Shown here piece by piece: positions 1 through 9,335 of a stretch of DNA of 64,000 bases. Under the pieces are notes generated by a model. That model searched no databases. It saw only the letters and a list, made by a program, of their open reading frames with translations, and had not been told where the DNA came from. Positions within the stretch are counted from its first letter, which is position 1, and each line of letters begins with the position of its first letter. A program made the position numbers and the translations under genes. This stretch comes from an uncultured Bacteroidota bacterium (GTDB taxonomy: Bacteria; Bacteroidota; Bacteroidia; Flavobacteriales; Flavobacteriaceae), in NCBI GenBank assembly GCA_903838055.1, contig CAILWV010000013.1, forward strand, positions 99,097 through 163,096, in the 5' to 3' direction.

Positions 1-273
1 GTTCCAAAATTCGCTAGCCATAATGCGCACACTTATTTTATTGTTACTAAAGATGTTGAGCATAGAAATAGACTTATTGATCAGCTAAAAGATGCTGGAT
101 TTAATGCAGTTTTTCATTATTTATCACTTCATGCAAGTGATTACTTTAGAGACAAACATGACGGAAGACATTTACCAAATAGTGATAATTTTACCGATTG
201 TTTATTGCGATTGCCTTTGTATTATGATTTAGATATTGACTGTATTTCAAAAATAGTTAACCAATGCATTTAA
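1..273 (+). CDS. wecE: dTDP-4-amino-4,6-dideoxygalactose transaminase, WecE-like, C-terminal end
   Basis: The reading frame is open from the first base and stops at 271-273, so only the last 90 residues are present. They match the end of WecE/RffA sugar aminotransferases (DegT/DnrJ/EryC1/StrS fold): an NAHTYF stretch, then VFHYLSLHAS, then LLRLPLYYDL, corresponding to the family's NAHMFY, VFHYIPLHSS and RLPL blocks. WecE moves an amino group from glutamate to dTDP-4-keto-6-deoxyglucose to make dTDP-Fuc4N. The PLP lysine lies upstream of the window. The gene ends 16 bases before the first glycosyltransferase, as expected for the upstream part of the same glycan operon. The subfamily call rests on a short tail and is an inference. 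Confidence 0.75.
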   Translation, partial: VPKFASHNAHTYFIVTKDVEHRNRLIDQLKDAGFNAVFHYLSLHASDYFRDKHDGRHLPNSDNFTDCLLRLPLYYDLDIDCISKIVNQCI

Positions 274-289
274 TCCAATTTTACAATAA

Positions 290-1321
290 ATGAATCCATT
301 AATAAGTATTATAGTTCCCGTATTCAACACTGCCAATTATTTAGACCAGTGCGTTAACTCATTGCTACAACAGACCTATACAAATTGTGAATTCATTTTT
401 GTTAATGATGGATCAACAGATAATAGTTTATATATACTAGAAAAACATAAAGCTAAAGACTCTAGAATTCGAATAGTAAACCAAGAAAATAAAGGTGTTA
501 GTTGTGCAAGAAATAATGGACTTAAAATTGCCAAAGGCTCTTATATTGGTTTTGTAGATAGCGATGATTGGATTGAAAAGGATATGTACTTTGTTTTATA
601 TGAAGCAATTCAATTATATAGTTGTGATATTGTTTTATCTAATATTACACCCTTTTTTAAAGATAAAAAAGTAGTTTTAAATTATAGTTTTCCAATAAAT
701 AAAAAATTAAATAATGATTATATTAAAGATACTATTTTACCCTATTTGATTGAAAATGATGATTTATATTCTTCTTGTAACAAACTATTTATAGCTTCAA
801 TAATAAAAGAAAACAACATCCAATTCCCTCCTAAAAATAAATTAAGCGAAGACAATTTTTTTAATTTATTGTATTTTAATAAAATTAAATCTATGGTTTA
901 TTTAGATTATTCAGGTTATAATTATCGAGAGTTACAAGGCAGCGCTACACGAAACGTTGTGCAACACGATTATTTTCAAAATGTATTGCGACTATATCAT
1001 TTTGACTATTTGACTATTTTGGATTTGAGAATTTCTCAAGACAAAATAATTAGAATCAAATCACTAAAGCTTATCAAAAATGTACTTTCATTACTTCATA
1101 TTTACTTTAATCCTTCCAATAAATTAAGTTTTAATGAAAGGTATGCTTTTGTTAAGGCAATGATTAGTAATGACGAAGTACAAAAAGAAATAAACCTGCA
1201 TTTTGATTTTTTAATTAATAACAGCAATAGATATAATTCATTTTTGATTAAATCCATAAAAAATAAATCTACGCTTAAACTACATCTTGCAACTATGTAT
1301 AGTAGATATAGAAATAATTAG
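290..1321 (+). CDS. Family 2 glycosyltransferase
   Basis: This is a 343-residue GT-A fold glycosyltransferase. The N-terminus is typical of GT2, with ISIIVPVFNT at residues 5-14, the nucleotide-binding VNDGSTD at 38-44, and FVDSDDW at 88-94 supplying the DxD-like metal and nucleotide-sugar site. The C-terminal 200 residues are variable, as is usual where the acceptor is recognised. It has no membrane segments, so it probably works on a lipid-linked glycan at the inner face of the inner membrane. It lies 16 bases after the WecE-like gene and 3 bases before the pyruvyltransferase, so it is probably cotranscribed. Donor and acceptor sugars cannot be read from the sequence. Confidence 0.93.
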   Translation: MNPLISIIVPVFNTANYLDQCVNSLLQQTYTNCEFIFVNDGSTDNSLYILEKHKAKDSRIRIVNQENKGVSCARNNGLKIAKGSYIGFVDSDDWIEKDMYFVLYEAIQLYSCDIVLSNITPFFKDKKVVLNYSFPINKKLNNDYIKDTILPYLIENDDLYSSCNKLFIASIIKENNIQFPPKNKLSEDNFFNLLYFNKIKSMVYLDYSGYNYRELQGSATRNVVQHDYFQNVLRLYHFDYLTILDLRISQDKIIRIKSLKLIKNVLSLLHIYFNPSNKLSFNERYAFVKAMISNDEVQKEINLHFDFLINNSNRYNSFLIKSIKNKSTLKLHLATMYSRYRNN

Positions 1322-1324
1322 ACT

Positions 1325-2479
1325 ATGAATATATTAATGTATTATCATGGAGGAAGTAATAATAGAGGGTGCGAAGCAATAGTGCGATCTGGAGTTAGTT
1401 TAATAAAGAGTCAAATTAAAAATGCTAAAGTAGATCTTGCTTCTTGGAAACCCGAAACAGATGCTCATATTCCATTAGTCGATTCTATTTATTGTGATAA
1501 GTCAAAAAAGATAAGAAGGTTTTCTTTTGAATGGTTAAATAGTATTATTCAATATAAACTTTTTAAAAATGAAAATTACGCTTTCCGAGTAATGCATTCA
1601 GATACAATAAAATTGATTCCAAATTATGATATTATACTTTCTATTGGAGGTGATAATTATTGTTATGGAGAGCAACCAGGAGTATATGAAATAAATCGAA
1701 GTGTGAAAAAAGCGGGAAAAAAGTTAGTTCTCTGGGGTGCATCCATTGGAGATGAAGATTTATCTGCTTCAAAATTGGAAGACCTTAATTTATTTGATTT
1801 AATTCTTGCTAGAGAATCACTTACTTATGAAATATTGATTAAACACGGTTTAACGAATGTGAAACTTTGTGCTGATGGAGCATTTACTATGGATAAAGAA
1901 GAATTGCCTTTACCAATTGGTTGGCAAGCAGGAAATACTTTGGGTTTTAATTTTAGTCCTTTAGTATGGAAAAAGAATAAAGATTCTAAACAAGCCGCAT
2001 TGAAATTGGTTCAATATATACTAGAAAACACAACTATGACCATTGTTTTTACTCCGCATGTCATTGAGGAAGGAAATGATGATTATGCTTGTTTACAAGA
2101 TTTTTATAACGAATTTAAAAATACTGGTAGAGTTTTATTATTGCCTAATAATTTAAATGCCATACAATATAAAGGATATATATCTAGGATGCGATTTTTT
2201 ATTGGTGCTCGAACGCATGCTACAATTGCGGCATATTCTACATTAATTCCTACAATGGTTCTTGGATATAGCGTAAAGTCAAAAGGAATAGCTAAAGATT
2301 TATTTGGAGAAGAAAAATTAGTATTGACTATTTCGGAAATTTCGGATAGCACTAAATTAATTGAGAAGTTCAATGAAATGGTTCATGAGGAGGAAAATAT
2401 TATTCAAGTTTTAGCAAACAACATTCCAAGAATTAAAGAAATGTCAAGAAAAGCAGCAATTTATCTATCTCAAATCTAA
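1325..2479 (+). CDS. Polysaccharide pyruvyl transferase family protein
   Basis: This 384-residue protein belongs to the PS_pyruv_trans family (WcaK/CsaB-like). Visible marks are the N-terminal glycine-rich GGSNNRGCEA at 9-18, ILSIGGDNY followed by the LVLWGASIGDE block, the FDLILARES segment and the C-terminal GARTHATIAAYS with a conserved histidine at residue 298. Family members transfer pyruvate from phosphoenolpyruvate to a sugar as a ketal, adding negative charge to the glycan, although some are only distant homologues without a proven reaction. Three-base spacers separate it from both neighbours, which fits translational coupling. It is soluble, with no signal peptide or membrane span. 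Confidence 0.85.
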   Translation: MNILMYYHGGSNNRGCEAIVRSGVSLIKSQIKNAKVDLASWKPETDAHIPLVDSIYCDKSKKIRRFSFEWLNSIIQYKLFKNENYAFRVMHSDTIKLIPNYDIILSIGGDNYCYGEQPGVYEINRSVKKAGKKLVLWGASIGDEDLSASKLEDLNLFDLILARESLTYEILIKHGLTNVKLCADGAFTMDKEELPLPIGWQAGNTLGFNFSPLVWKKNKDSKQAALKLVQYILENTTMTIVFTPHVIEEGNDDYACLQDFYNEFKNTGRVLLLPNNLNAIQYKGYISRMRFFIGARTHATIAAYSTLIPTMVLGYSVKSKGIAKDLFGEEKLVLTISEISDSTKLIEKFNEMVHEEENIIQVLANNIPRIKEMSRKAAIYLSQI

Positions 2480-2482
2480 CTA

Positions 2483-3682
2483 ATGAAAAAAAAGCTACTA
2501 TTTGTAATTCCAAGTTTAGATGCTGGTGGTGCCGAAAAAAGTTTAATTAATTTACTTCATGCAATTGATTATTCTCTTTTTGAAGTTGATTTATTGGTTT
2601 TTCATGACAAAGGGATTTTCTTAAATTCTATTCCAAAAAGCGTCAAAATAATTTCAATATATGGAGACTTTTTAGATTTTTCAGAACCAATATTAATCTC
2701 AGTTTCAGAACTGTTCAATCAAAGAAAGTTTCTGCTAGTAATGCATCGAATCTTTTTTGCATTGACTAATATATTAGAAAAAAATAAATCCAAAGCAGAA
2801 CAATTATCATGGAAACATGTTAGTAAAGCAATTCCAAACTTAACTAAAAATTATGATGCTGCAATTGGAGCATTAGAAAAATCTTCTATTTATTATATTT
2901 CAGAAAAAGTAAATTCAAAAATAAAAATCGGTTGGATTCATACTAATTATTCTAACTCGGGAATGGAAAAAGGTTTCGACCTTCCTTTTTTTGAAAAATT
3001 AAATTATTTAGTCACAATTTCTAAGGAATGTGCTACCGATTTAAACCGAAATTTTCCGAATTTAAAAGATAAAATAAAAGTTATTTACAATATAGTATCC
3101 ACTACTTTAATTACGGAACTATCTAATGAGATTTTGATTGATCCGAAATTTAATAATTCTGGATTGACAATACTAACGATTGCAAGATTGAGCAAGGAGA
3201 AAGGAGTAGATTTAGCATTAGAATCCGCTTTATTGTTAGTAAAGAAGGGATTGGTATTTAGATGGTATATTATTGGAGATGGTAGTGAAAGACATTTTCT
3301 TGAAAAAAAAATTATAGAATATCAATTAGAGGATTATTTTATTTTATTAGGATTGAAAGCAAATCCATATCCCTATTTAAAACAATCATTTATGTATGTG
3401 CAGCCTTCTCGATATGAAGGAAAATCTATAGCTATTGATGAAGCTAAAATTTTGCAAAAACCAATTATTACAACCAATTATCCCACTGCAAAAGATCAGA
3501 TTTCGAATGGTGTAGACGGAATTATTTGCGAAATTAATCCAATTGAAATAGCCCAACAGATATTATATTTAAAGGAGAACAAAAATATAACGGAAAAATT
3601 CACCTTAAATTTAAAAGAAATGAAATTAGGAACAGAATCTGAAATCAGTCAATTATATAATTTAATTTATGCAACAGCCTAA
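2483..3682 (+). CDS. Family 4 glycosyltransferase
   Basis: This is a 399-residue GT-B fold enzyme of family GT4. The N-terminal domain begins with LLFVIPSLDAGGAEKSL, the usual acceptor-side glycine loop. The C-terminal Rossmann domain has LTIARLSKEKGVDLALE, then YIIGDGSE, and the nucleotide-sugar binding stretch SRYEGKSIAIDEAKIL, an E-x7-E-like motif. Its last 14 bases overlap the start of the next gene, which is a clear paralogue (same N-terminal LLFV..L..GGAEKSL and same RxEGKSIAI.EAKI), suggesting a tandem duplication. It probably adds one sugar to a lipid-linked repeat unit. The linkage is unknown. Confidence 0.92.
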   Translation: MKKKLLFVIPSLDAGGAEKSLINLLHAIDYSLFEVDLLVFHDKGIFLNSIPKSVKIISIYGDFLDFSEPILISVSELFNQRKFLLVMHRIFFALTNILEKNKSKAEQLSWKHVSKAIPNLTKNYDAAIGALEKSSIYYISEKVNSKIKIGWIHTNYSNSGMEKGFDLPFFEKLNYLVTISKECATDLNRNFPNLKDKIKVIYNIVSTTLITELSNEILIDPKFNNSGLTILTIARLSKEKGVDLALESALLLVKKGLVFRWYIIGDGSERHFLEKKIIEYQLEDYFILLGLKANPYPYLKQSFMYVQPSRYEGKSIAIDEAKILQKPIITTNYPTAKDQISNGVDGIICEINPIEIAQQILYLKENKNITEKFTLNLKEMKLGTESEISQLYNLIYATA

Positions 3683-4863
3683 AAAAAATCTTCTTTTTGT
3701 AATGAGTAATTTACGATGTGGAGGTGCTGAAAAATCATTAATATCACTACTGCAAAAAATTGATTATGAGTTGTATAATATAGATTTGCAATTGTTTTCT
3801 ATAGAAGGAATTTTTTTAAAGCAAGTAAATTCTAAAGTAAATTTATTGCCTCCAATTAAAGAGTACCGCTATTTTGATATGCCGCTTTTTAAAGCACTTC
3901 TTCAAGCACTGATGAAAGGCAGATTGGATATAGTTTACAATAGAATTATTGCTAGTTACATTTTAAAAACTGAAAAAAATAGTTCAAGAAGTGAACAACG
4001 TGTATGGAAATGTATTAGTAGTTGTATTTCTAAATCCTCTAAAAAATATGATGCAGTTTTTGGCTTTTTAGAAAAATCACCTGTGTATTATGCAATTGAA
4101 AAAGTAAATGCTTTAAAAAAAAAATGGATTTATACATAATGATTATGAAAAATTAGCAATGGATAAACTAATTGATTTACCTTATTTTCAAAAACTAGAT
4201 AATATTGTTACTGTTTCTAAAGAATGTAAGGAAGTATTAGTTAAGAATTTCCCATGTTGTGAAGTGAAAACTAAAATCATTTTCAATATAGTTTCACCAA
4301 TATTAATACGTAAACTGGCTTTAGAACCAACTCTTGATAATTTTCAAAATGGTTTTAAAATTGTTTCTATTGGTAGATTAGAGAATCAAAAAGGATATGA
4401 TTTTGCTATAGATGCCCTGAAAATAGTGAAAGAAGCAGGATATAACTTTCAATGGATTGTTTTAGGAGATGGAGTTGAAAAATCAAAATTAGTTCAACAA
4501 ATTGCACATAATAATTTAGTAGAAAATGTCACTTTTATAGGAGTTAAAGAAAACCATTATCCTTACTTAAAAATAGCGGATATTTTTATGCAAACTTCAA
4601 GATTTGAAGGGAAATCAATAGCAATAGAAGAAGCTAAAATAATTGGGAGACCTATTTTAGTGACTAATTTCAGTACCGTAAGTGATCAAATAACTCATAA
4701 AGAAACTGGTTATATTACAGGTTTGAATCCAAAATCTATTGCTGAAGGTTTGATTGAGTTGATGCAAAACGAAAGTTTACGATTCCATTTATCTGAAAAT
4801 TTATCACAATTGAAATTAGGTACAGAAAGTGAAATTGAAAAAATATATGATTTAGTCAAATAA
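3669..4863 (+). pseudogene. Family 4 glycosyltransferase split by a one-base frameshift at an A10 run
   Basis: Two frames together make one GT4 enzyme. Frame one (3669-4139, 156 residues) carries the N-terminal domain with GGAEKSLISLL and stops just after the A run at 4115-4124. Frame two (usable ATG at 4159, 234 residues) carries the C-terminal domain with SIGRLENQKGYDFAIDAL, VLGDGVE and SRFEGKSIAIEEAKI. With nine A instead of ten the frames join as NGFIHNDYEKLAMDKLIDL, which aligns without gaps to IGWIHTNYSNSGMEKGFDL in the paralogue at 2483-3682. The restored protein would be about 398 residues, the paralogue's length. It could be a dead gene, a phase-variable gene, a gene rescued by slippage, or a sequencing error. 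No other lesion is visible, so loss is recent or reversible. Confidence 0.88.
4115..4124 (+). repeat. Homopolymer A10 tract at the frameshift point
   Basis: Ten consecutive A lie inside the GT4 coding sequence, exactly where the open frame changes. Losing one A restores a full-length enzyme. Runs of this length are prone to replication slippage and to RNA polymerase stuttering, so both genetic phase variation and mixed transcripts are possible. A homopolymer miscall is the simple alternative. Confidence 0.85.
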
Positions 4864-4874
4864 ACTAATTAAGT

Positions 4875-6035
4875 ATGATAAATAATTATATTTTTATTTT
4901 TATTCTTTTATTACTCTTTATTGTAATTGCAATAGACCTTATTCCGCAATTTTACACTTGGCAAAGTCGAATTCATATCGGAAGAATTAAAGATTCAGGA
5001 ATATGGAGTAATAAGGTTTTAAATAAATCAATGCAATGGTTAAAAAATACTCCAACTATAACACTTACCGATAATAAGAGATTAATTAGTATAGATATCC
5101 TTAGAGGAAATTACAAACGAAATGCAATACAGTATTGGCAAAAAGCCGCTCTAATTTTAGGGTTGACAGAATGTTTTAAAAACACTAAAAATCAGCAATG
5201 CCAAAAAGAAGTCAATGCATTTTTAAAATCAACCTTTAAAAATGGGGATTGGAAAGTACAACCAACAGAAATTGACAGTGTTATTTTAGCATATTCCGTT
5301 TTGAATATTGATTGGATGGATCACGAAGACTATAAACATGCTTATGAAAGGGCTTACCAATTGATTCTTGATTTGGTAGGATATGATGGAACAGTTGCTT
5401 ACAGAAAGCATACAACGGATTATAGGTTTGTTGATACTATTGGGTTCATTTGCCCATTTTTAGTTTTATATGGAGTGAAATTTCATGAACCAAAAGCTAT
5501 TGATTTAGCTATTAAACAAATTTCTACTTTTAATGAATATGGTATGTTAGACAATTATTTTATTCCTTGTCATACTTATCATATTAAAACTAAATTACCT
5601 GTAGGATTGTTTGGTTGGGGAAGGGGATTAGGTTGGTATGCATTTGGATTAATTGATGCTTGGGATATATTGCCAGAGGATAATCCAAACAAAAATGTGT
5701 TAGAAAAAAGTGTAGTTTCATTTGCTAAAATGGCACTTAAACATCAAAATATAAACGGCGGATGGTCCTGGATCGTTAACGATAAATCCAGTAGAATAGA
5801 TTCTTCTACAACAGCGACATTAGCATGGTTTTTTACCAAAGCAGCTTCTATAGAAACTATTTCATCCGATTGTATTTCAGCAAAAGAGAAAGCATTAGAA
5901 TATTTGAAATCTGTCACCAGAAGGGATGGCGCTATAGATTTTTCGCAGGGAGATACTAAGGCTATTGGAATACATTCTAATGAATTTGATATTTTACCAT
6001 TTACACAAGGATTTTGCTTGAGAACAATTATTTAA
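4875..6035 (+). CDS. Membrane-anchored GH88/GH105-like (alpha/alpha)6-barrel hydrolase
   Basis: This 386-residue protein has one N-terminal membrane span (about residues 4-24), followed by a domain resembling unsaturated glucuronyl or rhamnogalacturonyl hydrolases of GH88/GH105. The best marks are a WQKAALILGL helix, an EIDSVILAYSVL helix, the glycine-rich GWGRGLGWYAFGLIDAW near residues 245-261, and HQNINGGWSW. In GH88/105 the W.RG.GW loop lies at the active site. Such enzymes normally cleave unsaturated uronic acids left by lyases, so a copy inside a biosynthetic locus suggests editing or turnover of the glycan made here. The anchor would place the domain in the periplasm or on the outer face of the inner membrane. 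The reaction is unproven and key acids were not verified. Confidence 0.65.
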   Translation: MINNYIFIFILLLLFIVIAIDLIPQFYTWQSRIHIGRIKDSGIWSNKVLNKSMQWLKNTPTITLTDNKRLISIDILRGNYKRNAIQYWQKAALILGLTECFKNTKNQQCQKEVNAFLKSTFKNGDWKVQPTEIDSVILAYSVLNIDWMDHEDYKHAYERAYQLILDLVGYDGTVAYRKHTTDYRFVDTIGFICPFLVLYGVKFHEPKAIDLAIKQISTFNEYGMLDNYFIPCHTYHIKTKLPVGLFGWGRGLGWYAFGLIDAWDILPEDNPNKNVLEKSVVSFAKMALKHQNINGGWSWIVNDKSSRIDSSTTATLAWFFTKAASIETISSDCISAKEKALEYLKSVTRRDGAIDFSQGDTKAIGIHSNEFDILPFTQGFCLRTII

Positions 6036-6045
6036 AATAATTTAT

Positions 6046-6681
6046 ATGAAAAAAAATTATTGTTTTGTCAATAACATTTTTACTTCAATACTCTTAAAAT
6101 CAAATAATTCTTTTTTAAGAAATTATTATTGGAATAATCTTGCTAAAATGATTGATAAAAATTGGGGAAAAAGCAAAAGAGACCACAAAGTGTTAGAATT
6201 AGTTTTAAAGAACGTTAATCCTAAAATAATATTAGATATTGGTTGCGGAAGTGGAAGGTGTTTTCCTCTATATGAGTCATTAAAAATTGAAACTATTTAT
6301 GTTCAGGATGTTTCTAAAGTTGCTTTAAATTTAAGTAAAAAAAATCATCCCGATTTTAAATGTAATTATTTATCATCAGATATTATAAATCTTAAATTTG
6401 AAGAAAATTATTTTGATTTGATTTTGTCAACTAGAGTTTTGTCTGCAGTATTACCTGAAAATATAGATGCGGTAATTAAAAAAATCACAAATATTTCTAA
6501 ATTAGTTTATATTAATGAAATGTCAGATTCAGATTTTTTAGGGGATAGTCTATATTGGTTTAAGCATGATTATGACTATTATTTTAAAAAAAATAATTTT
6601 CAAGTTGAAAATAAAGGCACAATAACTTTAGATAATGATAAAACATTTAACCAAACTTGGAAATTATATAAAAAAATTTAA
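6046..6681 (+). CDS. Class I SAM-dependent methyltransferase
   Basis: This is a 211-residue Rossmann-fold methyltransferase. Motif I is ILDIGCGSGRCFPL at residues 62-75, and the post-motif region VQDVSKVALNLSKKN supplies the SAM ribose contact. FDLILSTRVLSAV resembles motif IV. The N-terminal 45 residues, including KMIDKNWGKSKRDHKVLE, resemble the leader of small methyltransferases in glycan clusters. The probable role is O- or N-methylation of a sugar, possibly a chain-terminating cap. It sits 10 bases after the hydrolase and 15 before the flippase gene. The substrate is unknown. Confidence 0.85.
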   Translation: MKKNYCFVNNIFTSILLKSNNSFLRNYYWNNLAKMIDKNWGKSKRDHKVLELVLKNVNPKIILDIGCGSGRCFPLYESLKIETIYVQDVSKVALNLSKKNHPDFKCNYLSSDIINLKFEENYFDLILSTRVLSAVLPENIDAVIKKITNISKLVYINEMSDSDFLGDSLYWFKHDYDYYFKKNNFQVENKGTITLDNDKTFNQTWKLYKKI

Positions 6682-6696
6682 GAAAAAATTTATTAA

Positions 6697-8235
6697 ATGA
6701 ACGATAGCTCAAGAATTTCTAATTCAATCAAAAACATTTCCTTTGGCCTTTTGGCACAAGTGATTCAAATGCTTTTTGGATTTGTAACGAGAACGGTTTT
6801 CATTAAATATTTATCTGTTGAATATCTCGGAGTAAATGGACTTTTTATAAATATTCTTGCTTTACTGTCCTTGACTGAAATGGGTATTTCAAGTGTTCTT
6901 CTTTATACTTTATATAATTCTATAGCAGAAAAAGATGAGAAAAAAATAGCTGCATTGATTAGTTTTTTTAGAGAAATTTATTATAAAGTGGCTGCAATAG
7001 TTGCTGTTGTAGGCTTAATATTTTTATTTTTTTTACATGATATTATTCAAAATACTTCTTTAGAACTAGCACAAGATTTAAATATTATTTATTTATTATT
7101 TCTTTTTAATACGGTTTCTAGTTACTTTTTTTATTATAAAATTTCATTATTTAATGCGGATCAAAATGGCTATGTCATATCTATCTGCAATACTTTGATT
7201 TTAGTTTTTCAAAATATTATTCAGATTTTATTGCTTGTATTATTTAAAAATTTCATTTTATATTTAATAGTGCAAACTGTTTTTCAGCTCTTTGGAAACT
7301 TAGTAATCTCTTTGCTAATTAATAAACATTATCCTTTTTTGAGAAAATATAAAAATGAAAAAGTAGATGAAAATATCAAGAAAAATATTTTTTCAAAAGT
7401 AAGATCAACAGCTTTAGTTAAAATTGGTGGTTTATTAGTTAATAGTACAGATAATTTAATCCTTAATTATTTTTCTGGACTTATTATGGTTGGTTTGTTG
7501 TCTAATTATAATTTACTTATTGGATTGGCATCGGGTATTATTGTGCAGGTTTTTTCTAGTTTAACAGGAAGTATCGCAAATGTTAATATAACTGAAGATA
7601 TAAAAAAAAGAACCTCAATATTTTATTCTATAAATTTTGCGAATTTTTGGCTTTATGGCTTCTTTTCAATTTGTATTTTGGTATTGCTAAATGATTTTAT
7701 TACTATTTGGATAGGCACTAAATTTATTTTATCATTTCCTATTGTGATTGCTTTGACTTTTAATTTTTATATGTGTGGGATGCAAAATGCAGTTTGGACG
7801 TATAAATCTACTTTTGGATTTTTTAAACAAGGACAATATTTAGTTATTCTTACTGCAATAATTAATCTAGTATTATCTTTTGTTTTAGGTAAAGAATTAG
7901 GGTTATTAGGTATACTTATAGCTACAGCCTTAGCTCGTTTAATTACTAATGCTTGGTATGATCCTTATATTGTTCTGAAATTAGGATTAATGCAAAGTCC
8001 TAGTACCTATTTAAAAAAGTATTTTATTTATTTACTAATTCTATCTACCACATTTTTTGTGATAAATTTTATAACTAAATATTTGCCATTTGAGTTTAAT
8101 GTGAATTTTGGAATTAAAATAATACTATGTCTAATTATTCCTAATATCTTGATTTTTTTATTTTTTAAATCCTCAGATGAATTCCGCTATTTTAAATCCG
8201 TGCTATTAATAATTATTTCAAAAAAAGAAATTTAA
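6697..8235 (+). CDS. wzx: Wzx-type lipid-linked oligosaccharide flippase
   Basis: This 512-residue polytopic protein of the MVF/MATE-like polysaccharide transporter superfamily has about 12-14 hydrophobic segments over its whole length. The opening SRISNSIKNISFGLLAQVIQ and TRTVFIKYLSVEYLGVNGLF are typical of Wzx proteins, including an early arginine and a YLGVNGL turn. It would flip undecaprenyl-diphosphate-linked repeat units from the cytoplasm to the periplasm. Together with the EpsG-type polymerase at 10611-11705 it forms a Wzx/Wzy route. It is 2 bases from the following glycosyltransferase, consistent with a tight operon. Confidence 0.93.
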   Translation: MNDSSRISNSIKNISFGLLAQVIQMLFGFVTRTVFIKYLSVEYLGVNGLFINILALLSLTEMGISSVLLYTLYNSIAEKDEKKIAALISFFREIYYKVAAIVAVVGLIFLFFLHDIIQNTSLELAQDLNIIYLLFLFNTVSSYFFYYKISLFNADQNGYVISICNTLILVFQNIIQILLLVLFKNFILYLIVQTVFQLFGNLVISLLINKHYPFLRKYKNEKVDENIKKNIFSKVRSTALVKIGGLLVNSTDNLILNYFSGLIMVGLLSNYNLLIGLASGIIVQVFSSLTGSIANVNITEDIKKRTSIFYSINFANFWLYGFFSICILVLLNDFITIWIGTKFILSFPIVIALTFNFYMCGMQNAVWTYKSTFGFFKQGQYLVILTAIINLVLSFVLGKELGLLGILIATALARLITNAWYDPYIVLKLGLMQSPSTYLKKYFIYLLILSTTFFVINFITKYLPFEFNVNFGIKIILCLIIPNILIFLFFKSSDEFRYFKSVLLIIISKKEI

Positions 8236-8237
8236 TA

Positions 8238-9335
8238 ATGAAATTATTATACATAACTAACGGAATAAAGGGTGCAGCTGGACTAGAAAGAGTATTATCA
8301 ATTAAAGCAAATTATCTTTCAGAAATATTGGATTATGAAGTTCATATATTTGTATTAAATCATAATAATATGCCATTGTTTTATGAATTTAGTTCTAAAA
8401 TTATTTTGCATGATATTTCAGTTTTTGGTAATACATTTCAATACATAAAAAAATATTTTTTTGGAATAAAAAATGTTGTTAACAAAATAAAGCCCGACAT
8501 TATTTCCGTTTGTGATGATGGATTAAAAGGTTTTTTTATCCCTAAAATAATTTCAAATAATATACCAATAATTTATGAACGCCATGCTTCTATTAATTTG
8601 AATTTTAACTCTAAGAATTTAAATTTTATTAAAAAAATAAAAGACAAAATCACATATAGGTTGATGCGTTATTGTTCTCATAGATTCGATAAATTTATAG
8701 TATTAACCCCAAAAAACAAACAAGAATGGAGTTCCAATAATTTAATGGTAATTCCAAACCCATTGTCTTTTTATCCAGATGAATTTTCGCCGTTAACTTC
8801 AAAAAAAATAATTGCAGTAGGAAGTCATAATTATAATAAAGGATATGATTTACTATTACATTCTTGGGCAAAAATTGCTAGTAAGCATCTTGATTGGCAT
8901 TTAGAAATTTACGGTACTATTGATGAGAGTAAAATATATTTAAATCTAGCATCGAATTTAGATTTAAATAACAGGGTTACTTTTTTTGAATCTGTTTTAA
9001 ACATACAACAAAAATACCTTGGAGCTTCAATAATGGCTTTGCCTTCCCGTTCTGAAGGGTTCGGAATGGTTTTAATTGAAGCCATGGCTTGTGGTGTTCC
9101 ATGCGTTTCTTTTGATTGTCCTAATGGTCCAAGTAGTATTATAAAAGATAACGAAGATGGATTTTTAGCAACTAATGGCGACATAGACGCCTTTGCAGAA
9201 AAACTTTTAGAGCTTATTCAAAATAAGGATAAGCGAAAATTGATGGGGAAAGCCGCTAAAGAAAATGTAAAAAGGTATTTGCCCGAAACGATAATGTCGC
9301 AATGGGACGAATTATTTAAAAAATTAACCCAATGA
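8238..9335 (+). CDS. Family 4 glycosyltransferase
   Basis: This is a 365-residue GT-B enzyme. It starts MKLLYITNGIKGAAGLERV, a degenerate glycine loop. It carries IIYERHASINLN in the N-domain, then AVGSHNYNKGYDLLLHSWAKI and the donor-binding SRSEGFGMVLIEAMACGVP with the canonical E-x7-E arrangement. The following DCPNGPSSII stretch is found in GT4 enzymes of capsule loci. Its stop overlaps the next gene by 4 bases (ATGA), a sign of coupled translation. It probably adds a hexose or N-acetylhexosamine; the specificity cannot be told. Confidence 0.93.
   Translation: MKLLYITNGIKGAAGLERVLSIKANYLSEILDYEVHIFVLNHNNMPLFYEFSSKIILHDISVFGNTFQYIKKYFFGIKNVVNKIKPDIISVCDDGLKGFFIPKIISNNIPIIYERHASINLNFNSKNLNFIKKIKDKITYRLMRYCSHRFDKFIVLTPKNKQEWSSNNLMVIPNPLSFYPDEFSPLTSKKIIAVGSHNYNKGYDLLLHSWAKIASKHLDWHLEIYGTIDESKIYLNLASNLDLNNRVTFFESVLNIQQKYLGASIMALPSRSEGFGMVLIEAMACGVPCVSFDCPNGPSSIIKDNEDGFLATNGDIDAFAEKLLELIQNKDKRKLMGKAAKENVKRYLPETIMSQWDELFKKLTQ

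Noticed and set aside
3669..4863. Reading the two halves as two separate genes
   Set aside because: Each half is only one of the two GT-B domains, and removal of one base joins them in exact agreement with the neighbouring paralogue.
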